Part shown: in pieces, positions 26,072-39,306 of the stretch
Numbering within the stretch: position 1 is the first letter of the stretch
Layout: the number at the start of each line of letters is the position of its first letter
From: Phorcus lineatus
Lineage: Eukaryota > Mollusca > Gastropoda > Trochida > Trochidae
Direction: 5' to 3'
Length of the DNA stretch: 64,000 nucleotides
NCBI GenBank assembly: GCA_921293015.1
Contig: OV121091.1
Location: forward strand, 9,825,755-9,889,754
The notes under the pieces: model-generated
Told to the model about the DNA's origin: nothing
What the model saw: only the letters and a program-made list of their open reading frames with translations
Databases searched by the model: none
Program-made: the position numbers and the translations under genes

Positions 26072-29000
26072 TACAAAATTTCAATTCAAGCCCCCCCACT
26101 TTCAAATTCGCTCCTACGCCCCTGTATATTACATATTTTCTATGAGATTTGTATACTCAGCTTACTTCTACCTCCATGGCAGTATCCAAAAGGGAAATCT
26201 AAACATATACAGTATCAACCCCTAATTGAAAGTGATCACTGAAGAGAAAACAAAAAAGTTCCAACCATAACCAAAATATTGATCTAAACCCAGTGTTTTA
26301 CATCACTTACATGACTGAACATATATTTTCACAGGTAGTTTATAAGGCAACAAACACATTATCATATTTTATCAAGATGTTTCAGGGTATTAAATGTCAA
26401 AATGCCTGCCTTAATCACATGTACACTGATCTGACTCCACAAGATGTTAACTGATACCCCATTATCATTCATGACAAATATTTACTGTGTGTCCGTACCC
26501 TCTTCCCCTAATGTCACAAACCTATCAATATCTATATAGGTATGAATATGACCCCCAGCATCTTCACCCCGATATGACCCCATGTCTATATAGGGTCACA
26601 TGTTTACCTGCAAAATGACAGAAATACTTCCATAATCCTTGACAAACATATAAGTGCTTAAAAAATATTTTTCGGGATATGTATCACTCATTGATATCAA
26701 ATCTAATATATTTAGACATTATGACTTCCTCTACCATCATGCCAAAAGAAAATAAGAAGATCGAAGACAACACAAAACCAGTCACTCTAGACAAGTGAGG
26801 TACTTAGTACACATCTCTACCTCGATACAAAACATGCACTCTACCACCACACCAGCCGCCCAGGAGAGTTACTTGCCCTTGGACTAGTCAGCTCAGGCAA
26901 CCAACAGTAGCTCTTTTGTACTGAATAGTGGAGACACAATGCCTCTGTGTGTGTTTTGGCAATTACCTCGCAAGCCAAGAGTAAGATTGTGAAATAACCT
27001 CGATCAAATAGCACTGGATTACGTTTGAGGCCAGTTTCACACACAAAAGATCAATTGAGAGCCTTTATTCTGCATTTTCCTTCTTTCAGTAGACTCGATC
27101 AAGTGATGATAGCAGTGGGGTGTGAGGTTGAATCTCATTTTTGTTTTTCTTCAACTTAGGAATACAAACAAAAGATTGCTCCTATTCTTAAACAGAAATA
27201 CTTCTCTTTGTAGCAAGGATGTTTGGCCAATTCTACACAGGTCCTAGCTTACCCTTCAAAGAAATGATATATGAAAAAAGGGTTAGATTGGAAAGTATCT
27301 TAGAATACAAAAAAACATGATCATAGATTACAAAAGTATTTAGATTTAAATAATGACAGGAAAATTGTTTATTTAACTAGATGTGTCATGGAACACTTTG
27401 GTAAACAGTTAATCTAAATGGTAATTTAACCATATCACTAACCATATCATTCTCACATGAAATATTGAAATGAAATGTATACTTAAATATCTAGACTTAG
27501 GCAAGGATGGTCAAATATCATTAATTGATATGTTGTATTTAACTGAAATAGTAGGCATGTTTTAATAATCGAAAACCCTGGAAAAAGATTTAGTTTTACA
27601 GCACAAACTGCAAACTCTTGATTAAATGAAACTGCTAAATCAAAACCAAGATTTACAAATAATGTGATTTCTTTTCTTCATTCATCAACTTCTGAAAATA
27701 ACTAGGATAATCACTTTGATTGCACAGAGCTTTTAGAGGATACCTTGCTGCCATGGGTTATCAGTTGATTATGTCACAAGTTTACTCTGCACACCACAAG
27801 CTGTAAACTAAGTGTCATATCATCGCCTGATTGTGGGGGCGGGATACTTGATATATCACCCACAGAGGTTAACTTCTATCACTGGTGCAGGGAAGATATA
27901 CTCCCAATTATGTGATAAGAGCAACTATGTGCATCTGAAAGCAACTAATCACCTTAAATGCATGTTTGAATTTAATTAGCTCAAATAGATTTTTTTTAAA
28001 CAACTTATTCCTGATATAGATATGTCTGGGAAACAAATATGAATGGTAAATATAATTCTAAACGCATTTAATTATCTTAACAAAATCAAGATATGTGAAC
28101 ATTAACAAATTTTAAATGTTGTAAACAGTTTTTATTAATAGAGAAATTCTGCAACAATAAAGTAGCTTATGAGTGTTTTCATGGCTATGATAGTTAGTTT
28201 TATTTAGGGCAAAAGCCTCATTTCAACAAAAACTGCAGATGTTGGTAGGAATTGTTTTCATTAGTATTTTACTCACGTTGAGGTAGTTGGTACTCTTGGG
28301 AAAAATTTGCAGCAAGACAGTGAAGTCAAAGTAGTGGAGGCTCATAGCCTGAGCTTGAACTAGTGAACCATGGTGACATTAAAAGAATTTACAATTGTAT
28401 CATTGCACCAACAGTCAACATCTGCATTTACCATTCATCGATTATTACTGATAGCTCTGTTGCACTTGATGACTGACAAAGGAAAAGGAAAATGGTGAGG
28501 AAACTAGGACAAATGAGGCAATGTCCAATATTCCACAACAACAATGACCCAAGCTATGATGACATCGCACGCAGGACAGTGTGACCTACCTACAATACAC
28601 TTACACCAGGTGTGTAGTCTTCTAGATGATTGGGTAACAGAGTTGTCATGACAACCAGTAACTACAGGATTATCTAACAAATGAAAGTAGATGAGATACA
28701 CGGCTGGACTTACTGTATTATTGCTTTCAAAACATGGGTGAGCTCTTTGAAGTACTATTTTAAAGAGTAACTCTATATTAGAACATGATTTTTAGATAGT
28801 TGAAAGTCAACTTTTCTGAGCCAAAAAATGTCAGTGTGACGAGTTTTGATAAGCAATTAATACTAATGACATTCATAAACCTATGAAACATCCTTGATTC
28901 ACTTTAATTGTATTTCTGATAAGGAAGATCCTAAGCACTATAATCAAAACTGCACTGAGTCATCTTGAAGAAATAAGGTGATGATAATCAATTACAGGAC

Positions 29001-30381
29001 CTGTGTGCACTAGGAGTGAACTGGTGGTGTAGTGAGTAAGGTGGGTGAAGTGTTAGTGCAGTATTTGCATACACGTGTAAACGCAGGGTGAGCTCATCTA
29101 GCTGGGGCCAGTGCACAGGGTGTCACATAACCGGTGAGTAAAAGGTAACGCTTAACCGGATGCCTTTTCCCTTTACTGATAACCTGGCTTAAAGAAATCA
29201 CAACTCATTAAGAAAAGAATGATCAAGTGTTGGTCAGTGTATAATGATAGCTTTTACCTTGTGGGTTAAATATAAATAAATATGGATTATAATTATGCCA
29301 GTAGGTAAAGGCTTATCATCTAGTCCATTAACATATATAAAAACATTGGGAAAGTTTGTGTTGTTATTTGAATATCTAAACAAAGAAAAGGTAATTGGAG
29401 AATAGATAGTCTCCTTCCATGGTCTTAACCCTTGAAGGATGAACTATTTATTCACAAGTGATATCTGGGTGGCTCATTTACAGGAACTTTATGTCATGAA
29501 CAATAGAAAGAATCCACACCATGCAAGGAATAAAAAGCAGAGAAGTAACAAGATCACTGGATGCAAGGGGTTAAGGAGAATGAACAAACTCCAGGTGAGA
29601 GTTTCACTGTTAACAAACAGAGCTGAGGAGATGAGGTAATGTATTTGTACAGTTGGGGCTGGTCTCATTCTTTGTTGCATTGCGTAGTGCAGTAGCAACA
29701 AGTGCAGTTGGTGCACAACTGCCAGCTTCGGTTGGCACACAAGCATGGCAGCCACAGTCGGATCGCAGTGAATCATTAAGGAAAGAGTTTTGTCAAGCAC
29801 ATCAAGTTTCGAGACGTACAAAAATAAGATCTTATCTATAATACAAATTTTCAAATCATTTTACATAGAATACCGCAAAAACTGTTATATCCCCTCGAAT
29901 TTCAACAGTGCACAAATATTCTCAAATGAAACCACCCCTTGAATGATAAAGCTTCAGAGTGTAACAAGTGTATTCAAAAGGATTTAATGATTTATCAAAT
30001 ACAGGTAAAAAACAGAAATTGATCCTGAAATCCTGCCTCACTTCTACTGAAAGCAGAGCAGTATGTTTGAATAGAGAGCACTTAAGCTTTATATGTAGAG
30101 ATTCTGTTAATGTATAGTTGGTGCAATGAACCCATTAAACTGTCACTGTCAGTATTATGAAACTTGCAGCAATGAATAATTCATATGATCAGTGTCATAT
30201 CTATCTATAGGTAGAAATAATGTTATTGTAGACTGCCATGTTCCATTATTACAACAATGAGTGTCAAGTAAGGAAGCAACAACTCCGATCTTAGATTTTC
30301 CTGTGCATGACAGAGTGGAGGCTGAGATGATGAGAGGACACTTTAACAACTGAGCTACCTTCCCATCTTAAGACAAATGTC

Positions 30382-32224
30382 TTAACCCTTTACATACTTC
30401 GAGCGCATATAAGCGCAAGGAAAAAGTTGCTTCTCAAACCCAGTGACGCACTGAGGCGCGCTCGCATTACAGACCGTGGCACTCAGTGACGCTTGTAAGC
30501 GCGCTTTTACGAAATGCTGTATCCTCAGTAGCGCATCTAAGCGTCAAAACTTACTTGTCCGAGATAAACTAACGCAGTAACAATAATTAATTCATAAAAT
30601 TCTGTAAAACAATATAGTTATCTTCACTGAAAATCATTTTATTTTGGGAAAAAATAGATTTGTTGATGAATTAATCCAAGCTGTTTGAAAGAAAATTAAA
30701 TTGAAACTTGCCGATGTTTCGCTAGTTCATTGACACGCTAAGTGATGTTATATTTTCATTGAGTGTAAATTATTTTGAAAGTATAGCTTCTCGAAACTAT
30801 AAAATATTAAAATCGATATTCTACAGTCTTAGGTTTTGATCTAAAGATTATCAAATGTATTTTTGATCAACATTAAACGAACTTAACTCGAAGGTCACGG
30901 TCAAACAGAATATGTCAAAACAAGCTGCGCACGTGGTTTGAAATCAAACCGAAAATACAACTGTGTAAATAAAAATCTAAATATTTGCAACACTTATCGG
31001 TGAAATATTGTTAATTTTCAATATATTTTTATTCCTTACACAGTATGTCACTTGTTTTTTTGTCGATAATTAGTGAAAAGTTTTCGACATTTACAAAACG
31101 AGAAATCATCTAAATACTATTTTCTTGATAACAAGCAATAGTCAACAATCGCCTTATGGTAATTCGGCCAGACACGCTATCGTTAAACGTTATATCTTCT
31201 ATTTATTCTTAGTCATTATGAACAATATAATAACATTTCATCATCTTAAATGGAAATTGTCAATAAATTATTAATTATTACAAGATAAATAGGATAATCC
31301 AAAATATGCGAAAATAACATTCTTAAATTTACTTTCGTGATCACGATTATCTTATTATTTTTGTATCCTTCTTTGTAATATCGAATTATTGTTATTAAAT
31401 GTCTCCTCAATTAAATATCATTTAATCTCGAAACAAATAGTTCTAAATCGGATATCATTTTGATATATATTTGATGCAGATACGATTGCATTATTGCTAA
31501 TTTTGGTAAACAATGAAGGTACACAATCGGACTTAATTCCTCTCGCGATTCACATGTACAAGTTGTAACTTCGTTCGTGAAACAGAACATGTCGCTTTGG
31601 CAATGACCGTGACTCCCGATTTTGTCAACACAAAAGATTTTTATAACAAGTTGAACATTTACAATCATTCTTTTAACATTTAAATGCATTGTTGTTTTTT
31701 CAGGCGGAAACGTACGTGAATTTGAAAGACTCTAATTCACTTATGCTAATTTCAAGGCCTTGAATTGAAATGATTTAATTTTCCTCATCAGGCCAATCAA
31801 ATAATTTATTTCTTTTTAAGATAAATTTTTTTCAAATAACTGTTTACATATATATTACCCGAGAAAACAATTAATGATATATTTATATTTATTTTAATTA
31901 TTGCAACAATTTTTTCAAACTACATGATTTTCTAAAATTATTTTTTTTAAAAAGCATCTAAGTAAGAAAAACCCCATATATTTCTGTACACAGAAAGCTA
32001 AATTGTTTAATTACTCACCTGTTTCTTCGATTTATGTGATCACATGTAATTATTTTCCACACAAAACATCTTTTGATTCTTTTTTGGAAATATACCAAAT
32101 TTTGCATTTTTCTCTAGTATTGAGGCCACATAATGGCTGTGGTATTCAAGCGACATGTTGCCAAAAAAAATCTTGGGTATATGAAGCAACTTTATAAAAA
32201 TATTTTCAGTATGTAAAGGGTTAA
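30382..32224. mobile_element. piggyBac-like non-autonomous element, 1,835 bp
   Basis: Element 30386-32220 is bounded by TTAA on both sides (30382-30385, 32221-32224). Its ends are CCCTTTACATACT and AGTATGTAAAGGG, a perfect 13-bp inverted repeat. TTAA target sites with CCC...GGG ends are the hallmark of piggyBac transposons. The left end is GC-rich and carries subterminal repeats; the interior is very AT-rich. The longest frames inside (for example 31411-31689, minus) show no transposase features, so it appears non-autonomous. Confidence 0.85.
30399..30546 (+). repeat. Subterminal repeats of the piggyBac-like element
   Basis: Four related blocks spaced about 41-46 bases apart share a pattern near RCGC-WT-N-TAAGCG: GAGCGCATATAAGCGC (30401), CAGTGACGCACTGAGGCGCGC (about 30441), CAGTGACGCTTGTAAGCGCGC (about 30484) and CAGTAGCGCATCTAAGCGTC (about 30526). 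Each is partly palindromic. Position and spacing suggest transposase-binding sites. They occur at one end only. Confidence 0.6.
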
Positions 32225-33784
32225 TCACAAACAGCCTCTGGAGATCTAAGGAAGAAATACTGCCAATAACCAGATGATCAGCTGAACAATTTCAACCATA
32301 AATTGTCAATTATTAAAGAATGTCTGATTATTTCTTTCCCCAGATTTGAATTAAACATACAAGATAATATTTGAGTTAATAAATAGAAAAATCACTATAC
32401 TTGAAAACTGGGGGACATTAATAGCTTGATCATCCATTCTCTGAAATCAGTTGATAACAACTTTTTACAATCCTTTTACAATTACTGGAAAAATATCTGC
32501 TCTCTGACTTAATAATACAATTATATCTTTAATAAATGTAAATGAAGTTAAACAATTTGTAACCTTTGTTCATATGATCAGAAATGGAAGTTGTCCTCAA
32601 TGTCTTAAGGATGATATCTGGATTCATTTGTGAACAAAGATCTGTAAATTCCTGTCTAAAATTAGGGGAAGGAGACTTAACAATCAGAAGAACTGTCAAA
32701 ATGCTTCTAAATCATAATTCATTTTCCATAAAGAATCTTTTGCTGTAGAACATGCGAAGTCAGCACACGATGACTCACTCTGTCTACTGCATGTCTAGCT
32801 GCAGAATTAATCTGCTCCAGCTCTACACAATGAAGTGTCTTCACAGAATTACTCAGCCTTTATGTCCATATTCAACTCTTTACAATTCAAACTTAATTTA
32901 AGCTGATCGTTCTCGACATCAACCTTAAATCGATATTAAATCTCTTTTTAAAAAGAGATAAATATTTTATAAATATAAAATAAATCATAGGTCTATTTTC
33001 AGACACAAGAGTGAAAGGAATTTTCATTTTAAAATTTCTCGTACAGAGACAGTTTATCTTTGGTTATTCATTATTGAGACAGATCCCAGGATTTCATTAT
33101 CAAATCTTATAAATATTGCTTTCAAGAAGGTGACAGGGTAGATACTAACTTGACAATAATTTCATAATAATTTTTATTTTATTTCATCTTCTTTATAGCA
33201 ATCAATTAAATATACTTACATCTCTGACTTTAATATAAAATTAATAAAGAGATATAAGATTAATAGTATCTAATTGACTATAACTATATCATATAAGCTG
33301 TGGTCAGTTCACTAAAGGAACATATGCAAGATTTCTCTGTCTTGGTTTCAAATTTGTCCTGCAGTACTGAGCACCGATTATAACGAAGTAACTGATGAAG
33401 CCAAATCAATCTTTGATCAGCTGTGTTGTGTGTTATTTATATATATATTGAATTGATATGTTTGGACCAGTCTTCTTCATAGATGACCTATTTCTCCTAC
33501 ACATACAAGTTTTACTTTTGTGCTGTTTTTACTTTCACCCTAAACTGAACGCTTATATATCCACATTGTCATAAGATAAAATTATCAGCAATTTATTCAT
33601 TACAAATAATAGATGTTTTTGCAAGAAGAGAAATTCAAGGTATGATCTGGGGTATCCTCGCAGAAGACAAACATCATTCCTAAATATTTCATCACAAGTG
33701 TCGGGTAATCACTCAGTGAATTGTATAAAGGAGGAACCAACTTAATGGGCTTGGCCTTATTGGGAAAAACATTTTTTTATAAGA

Positions 33785-33860
33785 GAATATAAAAGATTTC
33801 TATATGACAGTATTCAAAACATTTCTATATGAGAGTATTTAAAAGATCTCTATTTGACAT
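33785..33860 (+). repeat. 25-bp tandem repeat, 3 copies
   Basis: Three units with 25-bp spacing share AAAAGATTTCTATATGACAGTAT-like sequence; the TATATGA core is at 33801, 33826 and, as TATTTGA, 33851. The copies have diverged. No function is apparent. Confidence 0.7.
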
Positions 33861-34059
33861 CTCAAGGAATTCATTTTCTTGAATATTAGAAACACAAAGT
33901 TGACTATACTATGGAACATAACAAAGGATTTACAATGAAACAAAGATCATTTTAGTTTCATTGATCAGACAGTTGAACTGACAAAGTTGAACAAATATCT
34001 CAAATGAAGATTTCAGTCATTTTTGATTAAGATAACCAGACTCCTGACAGAAATCTTAC

Positions 34060-34102
34060 CTTGACACGTGGTAATAGCCGTATATCCGTTTTTAGATAAC
34101 AT
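34060..34102 (-). CDS. Candidate alternative first exon, start MLSKNGYTAITTCQ (joins exon 11204-11256)
   Basis: A strong donor (CAAG then GTAAGATT) ends an open frame that begins at an ATG in good context (GACAAGATGT). It leaves one base over, the phase exon 11204-11256 needs; the join gives MLSKNGYTAITTCQ-D-SSKLGSID. Just upstream, 34201-34260 has 37 G or C of 60 bases with several CpGs, unusual for this AT-rich intron and suggestive of an internal promoter. It would give a protein lacking the three large upstream exons, including the AERIARY motif. Confidence 0.42.
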
Positions 34103-37100
34103 CTTGTCAGTTGCGCGTGTCCATTTCACAGCAATATCCAGGTAAACAAGAGCAACTCCACTACATGGCCGACTATCTCAACACATATCAGCATATGTAG
34201 TGTACACGCAGGACTCAACCCGCTGGAGGGTCGCCGATGTTCCGCGTCACTGATCACACCGACAACACTCCTTTCAGGAGACAACACTGCTCAATGGGTT
34301 GTTACCATTCAGCATTAAGCCCGGGCAGCATAACCGATATTAGCCAGTGTTACCCTTGGGAAAGGTTTAAATGTGATTTGAGCCATTGAATTATTAACAG
34401 GTTGTCTGATACAAGTGAAACTACCAGTGTTTTGATGACTGAGGAAGTGATGACTCAACTGACTGTCTTTGTCACGTTGGTATCGCGATCACAACAGATG
34501 CTCTGGCCTCAATCAATACAAGCTGGTTATTAGTAGGTGCAGGAGAAAGATCATGTAGCAACAGCTCCTTAGTCCCACTGATTATCCGTGGTTTCAGTGA
34601 TACTCTACAGCATCAGCTGCAATGTCTTTGGCTTGGCTTAACAAGCTTGAACCAGGACAATTGGAACCATTCTCATCGGGAAATCAAACAGAAATATATC
34701 TCTATTATCTTTGACAAATAGTAGATAAAGTTGATCCTTTTACCAACATTCTTCTTTTATGTACCAATGAATAGTTTTACCTTAAAACTCTAAAAAAAAT
34801 TTGGAACAATAGGAGTAATAAAGTAAACCACTAGTATACACCTTGAAATAATACATTCATACCAAAACAAGACCATCTGTAGGAACTATCATCATTTTCA
34901 GGGTGATTATAACAGTTTCCATGGACAATGATGTATTAGGTAGTGGATCATGATCTGACCAGCCAGCAAGGCCAAGTGTCATCAGTGTACATGAGCATTT
35001 GTCACGCCTCAGTGACTCCAACATCACTCATATCCCTTCAGTGAACAGGGGTGACCGAGTGGAATAATGTCTTATGCAACAACACTATCACCTGATGGCT
35101 ATGATGAATATACACCTATGTTGCTCAGTGTGTAATGGCAGGCAGATTTTTACTAATTGATTCACACAATAAGATATAATATCAACCTGCACAGCATGAA
35201 CAAAATCTTTCTGAAACCACGCCACACTTATAAAACTATGCTTGATTTAAAAAATCTTTTCAGTTGGAAAAGTCTGTTTCTATATTATGGATATCAAATC
35301 CATACAATAATTATTCTTGAAAAGAACTGATATCTTAATTTTATCAAAAGATACCTAGTTTGGAATAAGAATATTGAAGTTGAAGTCAGTGTTGAAGACC
35401 AAGATTTGAAATATTTGACCAGGATTCTATCAATTCACATTTAATCCCATATCACACATCACAGATGAACATTTCACAGCCTGCGTGCAAGTATAACTTT
35501 CCAAATTAAACAGGAGTTCTTAAATTCTTGAGTAAGATTGAACATAACCCACAAAATAGAAGCTCACAACTACAAAGAGAAACACAAAGGTCCCACATAA
35601 AGCTGTCCGGTCCAACATTAACAATGAAATGGACAATCACTTTTAATCATGTAACCGTAAGTGTAGTCACAAACACCATTTCCAATGAAAGTGAACAGAA
35701 GAGTACTGCCAGAAGTTCAGAACTCTTCACTCCGAGATCCCAGCAAAAGTTTTACAGTAACTGTTTGAGTCCTGTCCTAAACAATACAGGAGCGATCTCA
35801 CAGACCGAGAGCTATATCAGGTCAACATCCCAGCAACTTCAAATCACTCACTTCAAAGATTACATAATTTCTGAATTTTTTGTTCCCCCAGGCAGATATG
35901 TTTATCACTTAGCCAGGGCATAAAGCTGCACACTGTGGCAATTTGTGTCGCGTAACGTCTCATCATGTGCAGAAACTCAAGTGAAGCTCTGAACCAGACG
36001 CATCCATATTGAGACTTCAGCCATAACCCTTGCAATCAAGAGGCAATCTTTCTGCTTAGTTTCTAGTGCACCTTCCAAACAGCAACAAATAACACCATAC
36101 AACAGTTGAAGTTTCAAATGGGGATACTCCTGTTTTCGGAAAACTTGGCATCAAATACTTTCGAATTTGTGCAGACCTGTTTACATTTGAGCCAGGCCCA
36201 ATTCAAGGCTTGGGGCTTTATGCTGATAAAGTGAAGAAAAGACGCCAAACAGTGGTTCTTTATTTGAGTCTCTATTAATGTCACTTGAGGAGAGAGCAAA
36301 TAGAATGTGTGCTGTCAACTCCACCGTGGACGGGAGCCTGCTGTAGAGCTAGAGATAACTCTGTACACACACAGGGAGTCTATACATACTTATATCCAGA
36401 ACAGGTGATCATCTACGTACATACACAAGGCATAGGTGGAAGAGCCTATGTACATACATTCAATACAGGTAGCTGTTCAATATATACAAATATACCTTAA
36501 TAGATTAAAAAATGTGAGAAAGCGTAGTGCAGGTAGAATGTTAGACTAAAATTTAGTCTATGAAAAATTTTAATAATTAAATGTTCCTTCATCCATAATA
36601 TTTTTTTATTTGGGCTCCTCATTACATGTGTATTCACTCAATCTAGACTTGCTGAAGGTTAACCTAGACTGTATAAAAGGCTCCTTTATATACCCAGTCA
36701 TGAAGCAGGACTAGTAGAATGTCAATTTTCCAAAATATGAACAAAACTTTATGATGTGTAGTCAAAACATAAATATGTGGACATAACAAGTGTGTTTCAG
36801 TAAAAATATTTAGTATCTAAAATTAAACGAGCAAAGGTTTGAAAAATTATAAAACATTTGATAAAGGTTGAAAATGAATAAGTCTAAATAAGAGTAAGAT
36901 ATATAATTTTTATAAATTCAAAGCTGTTTGAACAAATCTACAGACAACTTCCAATTCAAGCAGGTTACATTATACACAGGTAAACATAAGTCCTGATATA
37001 CATTCAATATGGCAAATGTAAGTCTCTGTGTCAACAGGACACACCAGTGTACCAGGTACTTGTTATGTTCAGCACGCGGTCTATGGTATAAGAGCCAATA

Positions 37101-39105
37101 ACACTTGTGGACACACCTCAAAGAAAGCTCTATATTGAATAGTGGGGATGCCTTTATCACCTAGCTGCGATGTTATAAATTGAGCCAAGCAATATATGTT
37201 CAGAAGATATAAAGTTGACTAACAGATTCAAAGCTTATAAAATATAGAACAATTAAGATATTGAGACATATTTTCAGTCTGGTCCCCTGCTAACTGAGCT
37301 ATGCTGGGCTTAGGAATATTCCCAATTTTTCCACAAAATACAAACTAACATGGCTAATATATTTTTACTTAAGTACCTGGAGAAGCTTAAGAGTGATTCA
37401 TTTATAACAAATGCATTGAAATGAAAGTGGTTTTCCTCCATTTGATAGCAAAGAATTTGTAAATATCTTTACAAAGTCTCTAAATCTAATGCAAGTACCA
37501 GCTATTTCTGCAGCAAGCTTTATTGGCTGAATGACAGGTGGAGTGTGCATAAAGGCTGAACAAGCTTCATATTAATTCAGTATCCTGCAGAGATATGGGA
37601 ATAACTTTAAGCGAATGTGAAACAAGCTATCCATCTGACACACAGGTGAAGCCAAGCATTATTGAAATAAACTTGTGGTGTTAGGGTGCATATACCCTGC
37701 TGACACAATGATTGAGACATTCTACCTGCTTTGGGTAAATGTTTGAAAATAACCAAATTAAATATGACTCCTTTAGGAAGACTTTTGAACGTTTTAACTA
37801 TAAATTGTCAACATACATCACTATGACTTATAAAATTTGGAGCTCTATTCATATCTTTTGTGAATTGATGGTAAAATTTTCTATGTTTAACCATTTGCTT
37901 ATGACAATTGCCAGTGAAATATCAGGATCTATCAGTAAAAATTAACCATGTTATAACAACAAAGACCAGACGTCATCAAACACTGCACTGATGTAATGAC
38001 ACACTCATGATGTAATGGTGTTGCTCAGGCGACTATCTCTTTCAGGGGCCGACTCAAGTAACTGCCCTTTGACTTCCATAGAAAAACAATCATAAAATAA
38101 ATAGAATTTTTTTCTTTTCTTGACAAATACCTTGTTTATCTCATCTTGCAATAATCATCATTATAGCAGCCCAACTCATGATCATATAAATCTTATACCT
38201 CACTCAATGAAATAAACATGGTATTTGTTTTAAAAAAAGGACAAGTATCCTCTTTATTCCAAATTTACAACAATAAAATTATCATCAATACATTAAACCT
38301 CACTAGATAAGTGTTTGAAATTCACCTGTTATTCAAAGCTTTCAAATATCTGTCAGCATAAAGCCAGTTCAAGTTGTATGATAATTTGTTTACTGCAATG
38401 TCAGAGAGCTTGATTTGACGCCCCATTTTCATGAATACACATACAATATCCATGAAGATAATAACATGAATCTCTACCATCACAAAGAACTTGGCTTCGA
38501 CAACGTAAACACGTATAATTCATACACTGAGGATACAAGCAATTTAGGTTACAAAAAAATATCAATACAGACACACTCACAACATCATATGACGTCCTTA
38601 CCAGACCATTTACCACAAAAAAATCTGAATGGCTTTACAATTAAAGCGAACTGCATGAAAGGATCTGTAAATAGCTGTTTATAGAGTAACAACGTTCTTT
38701 CAGAGCCGCCTATCACCTTAAAAGTTTCTGAATAAAGTTTTCATAATATTTTCCCTGGATGACGCATATTGCTACAAAAGGTATGAAACAACTGATTGTA
38801 TAGCATGATGGGTGAGAGCTTGGTGACCCAGAAAACTTATTAGAGTTGTCACTTGCATTTGTAATGACGCTAACATAATCTAATGCTTTCTGACAAAGAG
38901 CTTACGATTCTAACATATCAAAGAATCTGCAATAAAAGCAAAGGAGAAATGGTTTGGGTCGCTTCTGTCTGATCATTTCAAATATCCCATCAAACATGAT
39001 TCATTTTCAATGCAATCTTAGTATATTGCATGATGTCATACTTCCAACAACCAACAACTATTATACAAATTTGTCATATGCATATCTTTTGAATTTTCTT
39101 GGCCA

Positions 39106-39306
39106 TTGCTAACTGTATTCACACATAAGCACTTGAAGTCCAATAACTATTCCTATTCTGATGATAGACGAGATCGGTTTCTCCTATATCAGAAGCACCC
39201 TGTCCAAGACAGTAGAGCTGTTTGCACATTAATTGGTCTGGTAATAATAATTGTACTCATTTTCTTTGCAGGAACTTTCTTTGCAATTTTTATTTACCAT
39301 AAATGA
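39106..39306 (+). CDS. Possible small single-pass membrane protein or terminal exon, nested antisense in the intron
   Basis: The frame is open upstream of 39106 and ends at TGA. It has a charged Tyr/Asp/Arg segment (SYSDDRRDRFLLYQKHPVQD), then a strong hydrophobic helix (CTLIGLVIIIVLIFFAGTFF) and a short tail IYHK. An AATAAA at about 39350, 44 bases after the stop, would suit a polyadenylation signal. No ATG begins the frame nearby, so it would have to be a last exon. A hydrophilic plus-strand frame at 38403-38536 (Tyr/Asn/Asp-rich) could be an upstream exon, but I found no phase-compatible splice pair. The protein is not recognised and this could be chance in AT-rich DNA. Confidence 0.25.
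   Translation: MLTVFTHKHLKSNNYSYSDDRRDRFLLYQKHPVQDSRAVCTLIGLVIIIVLIFFAGTFFAIFIYHK

Noticed and set aside
26830-26870. Box A-like GGTGGTAGAGTGCATG on the minus strand.
   Set aside because: No box B or cloverleaf follows; probably an old SINE fragment or chance.
29010-29165. SINE-like look (TGGTGTAGTGAGTAAG, then GC-richer sequence).
   Set aside because: No clear box B, tail or target duplication.
30315-30362. Box A-like GGTAGCTCAGTTGTTAAAG on the minus strand.
   Set aside because: No matching T arm; it cannot be a tRNA gene.
35528-35923. 131-codon plus-strand open frame.
   Set aside because: It starts at TTG, has no recognisable domain, and no supporting signals.
35852-36035. Strong minus-strand donor (GAA then GTGAGTG) as another alternative first exon.
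   Set aside because: In the phase needed for exon 11204-11256 a stop codon lies directly before the donor.
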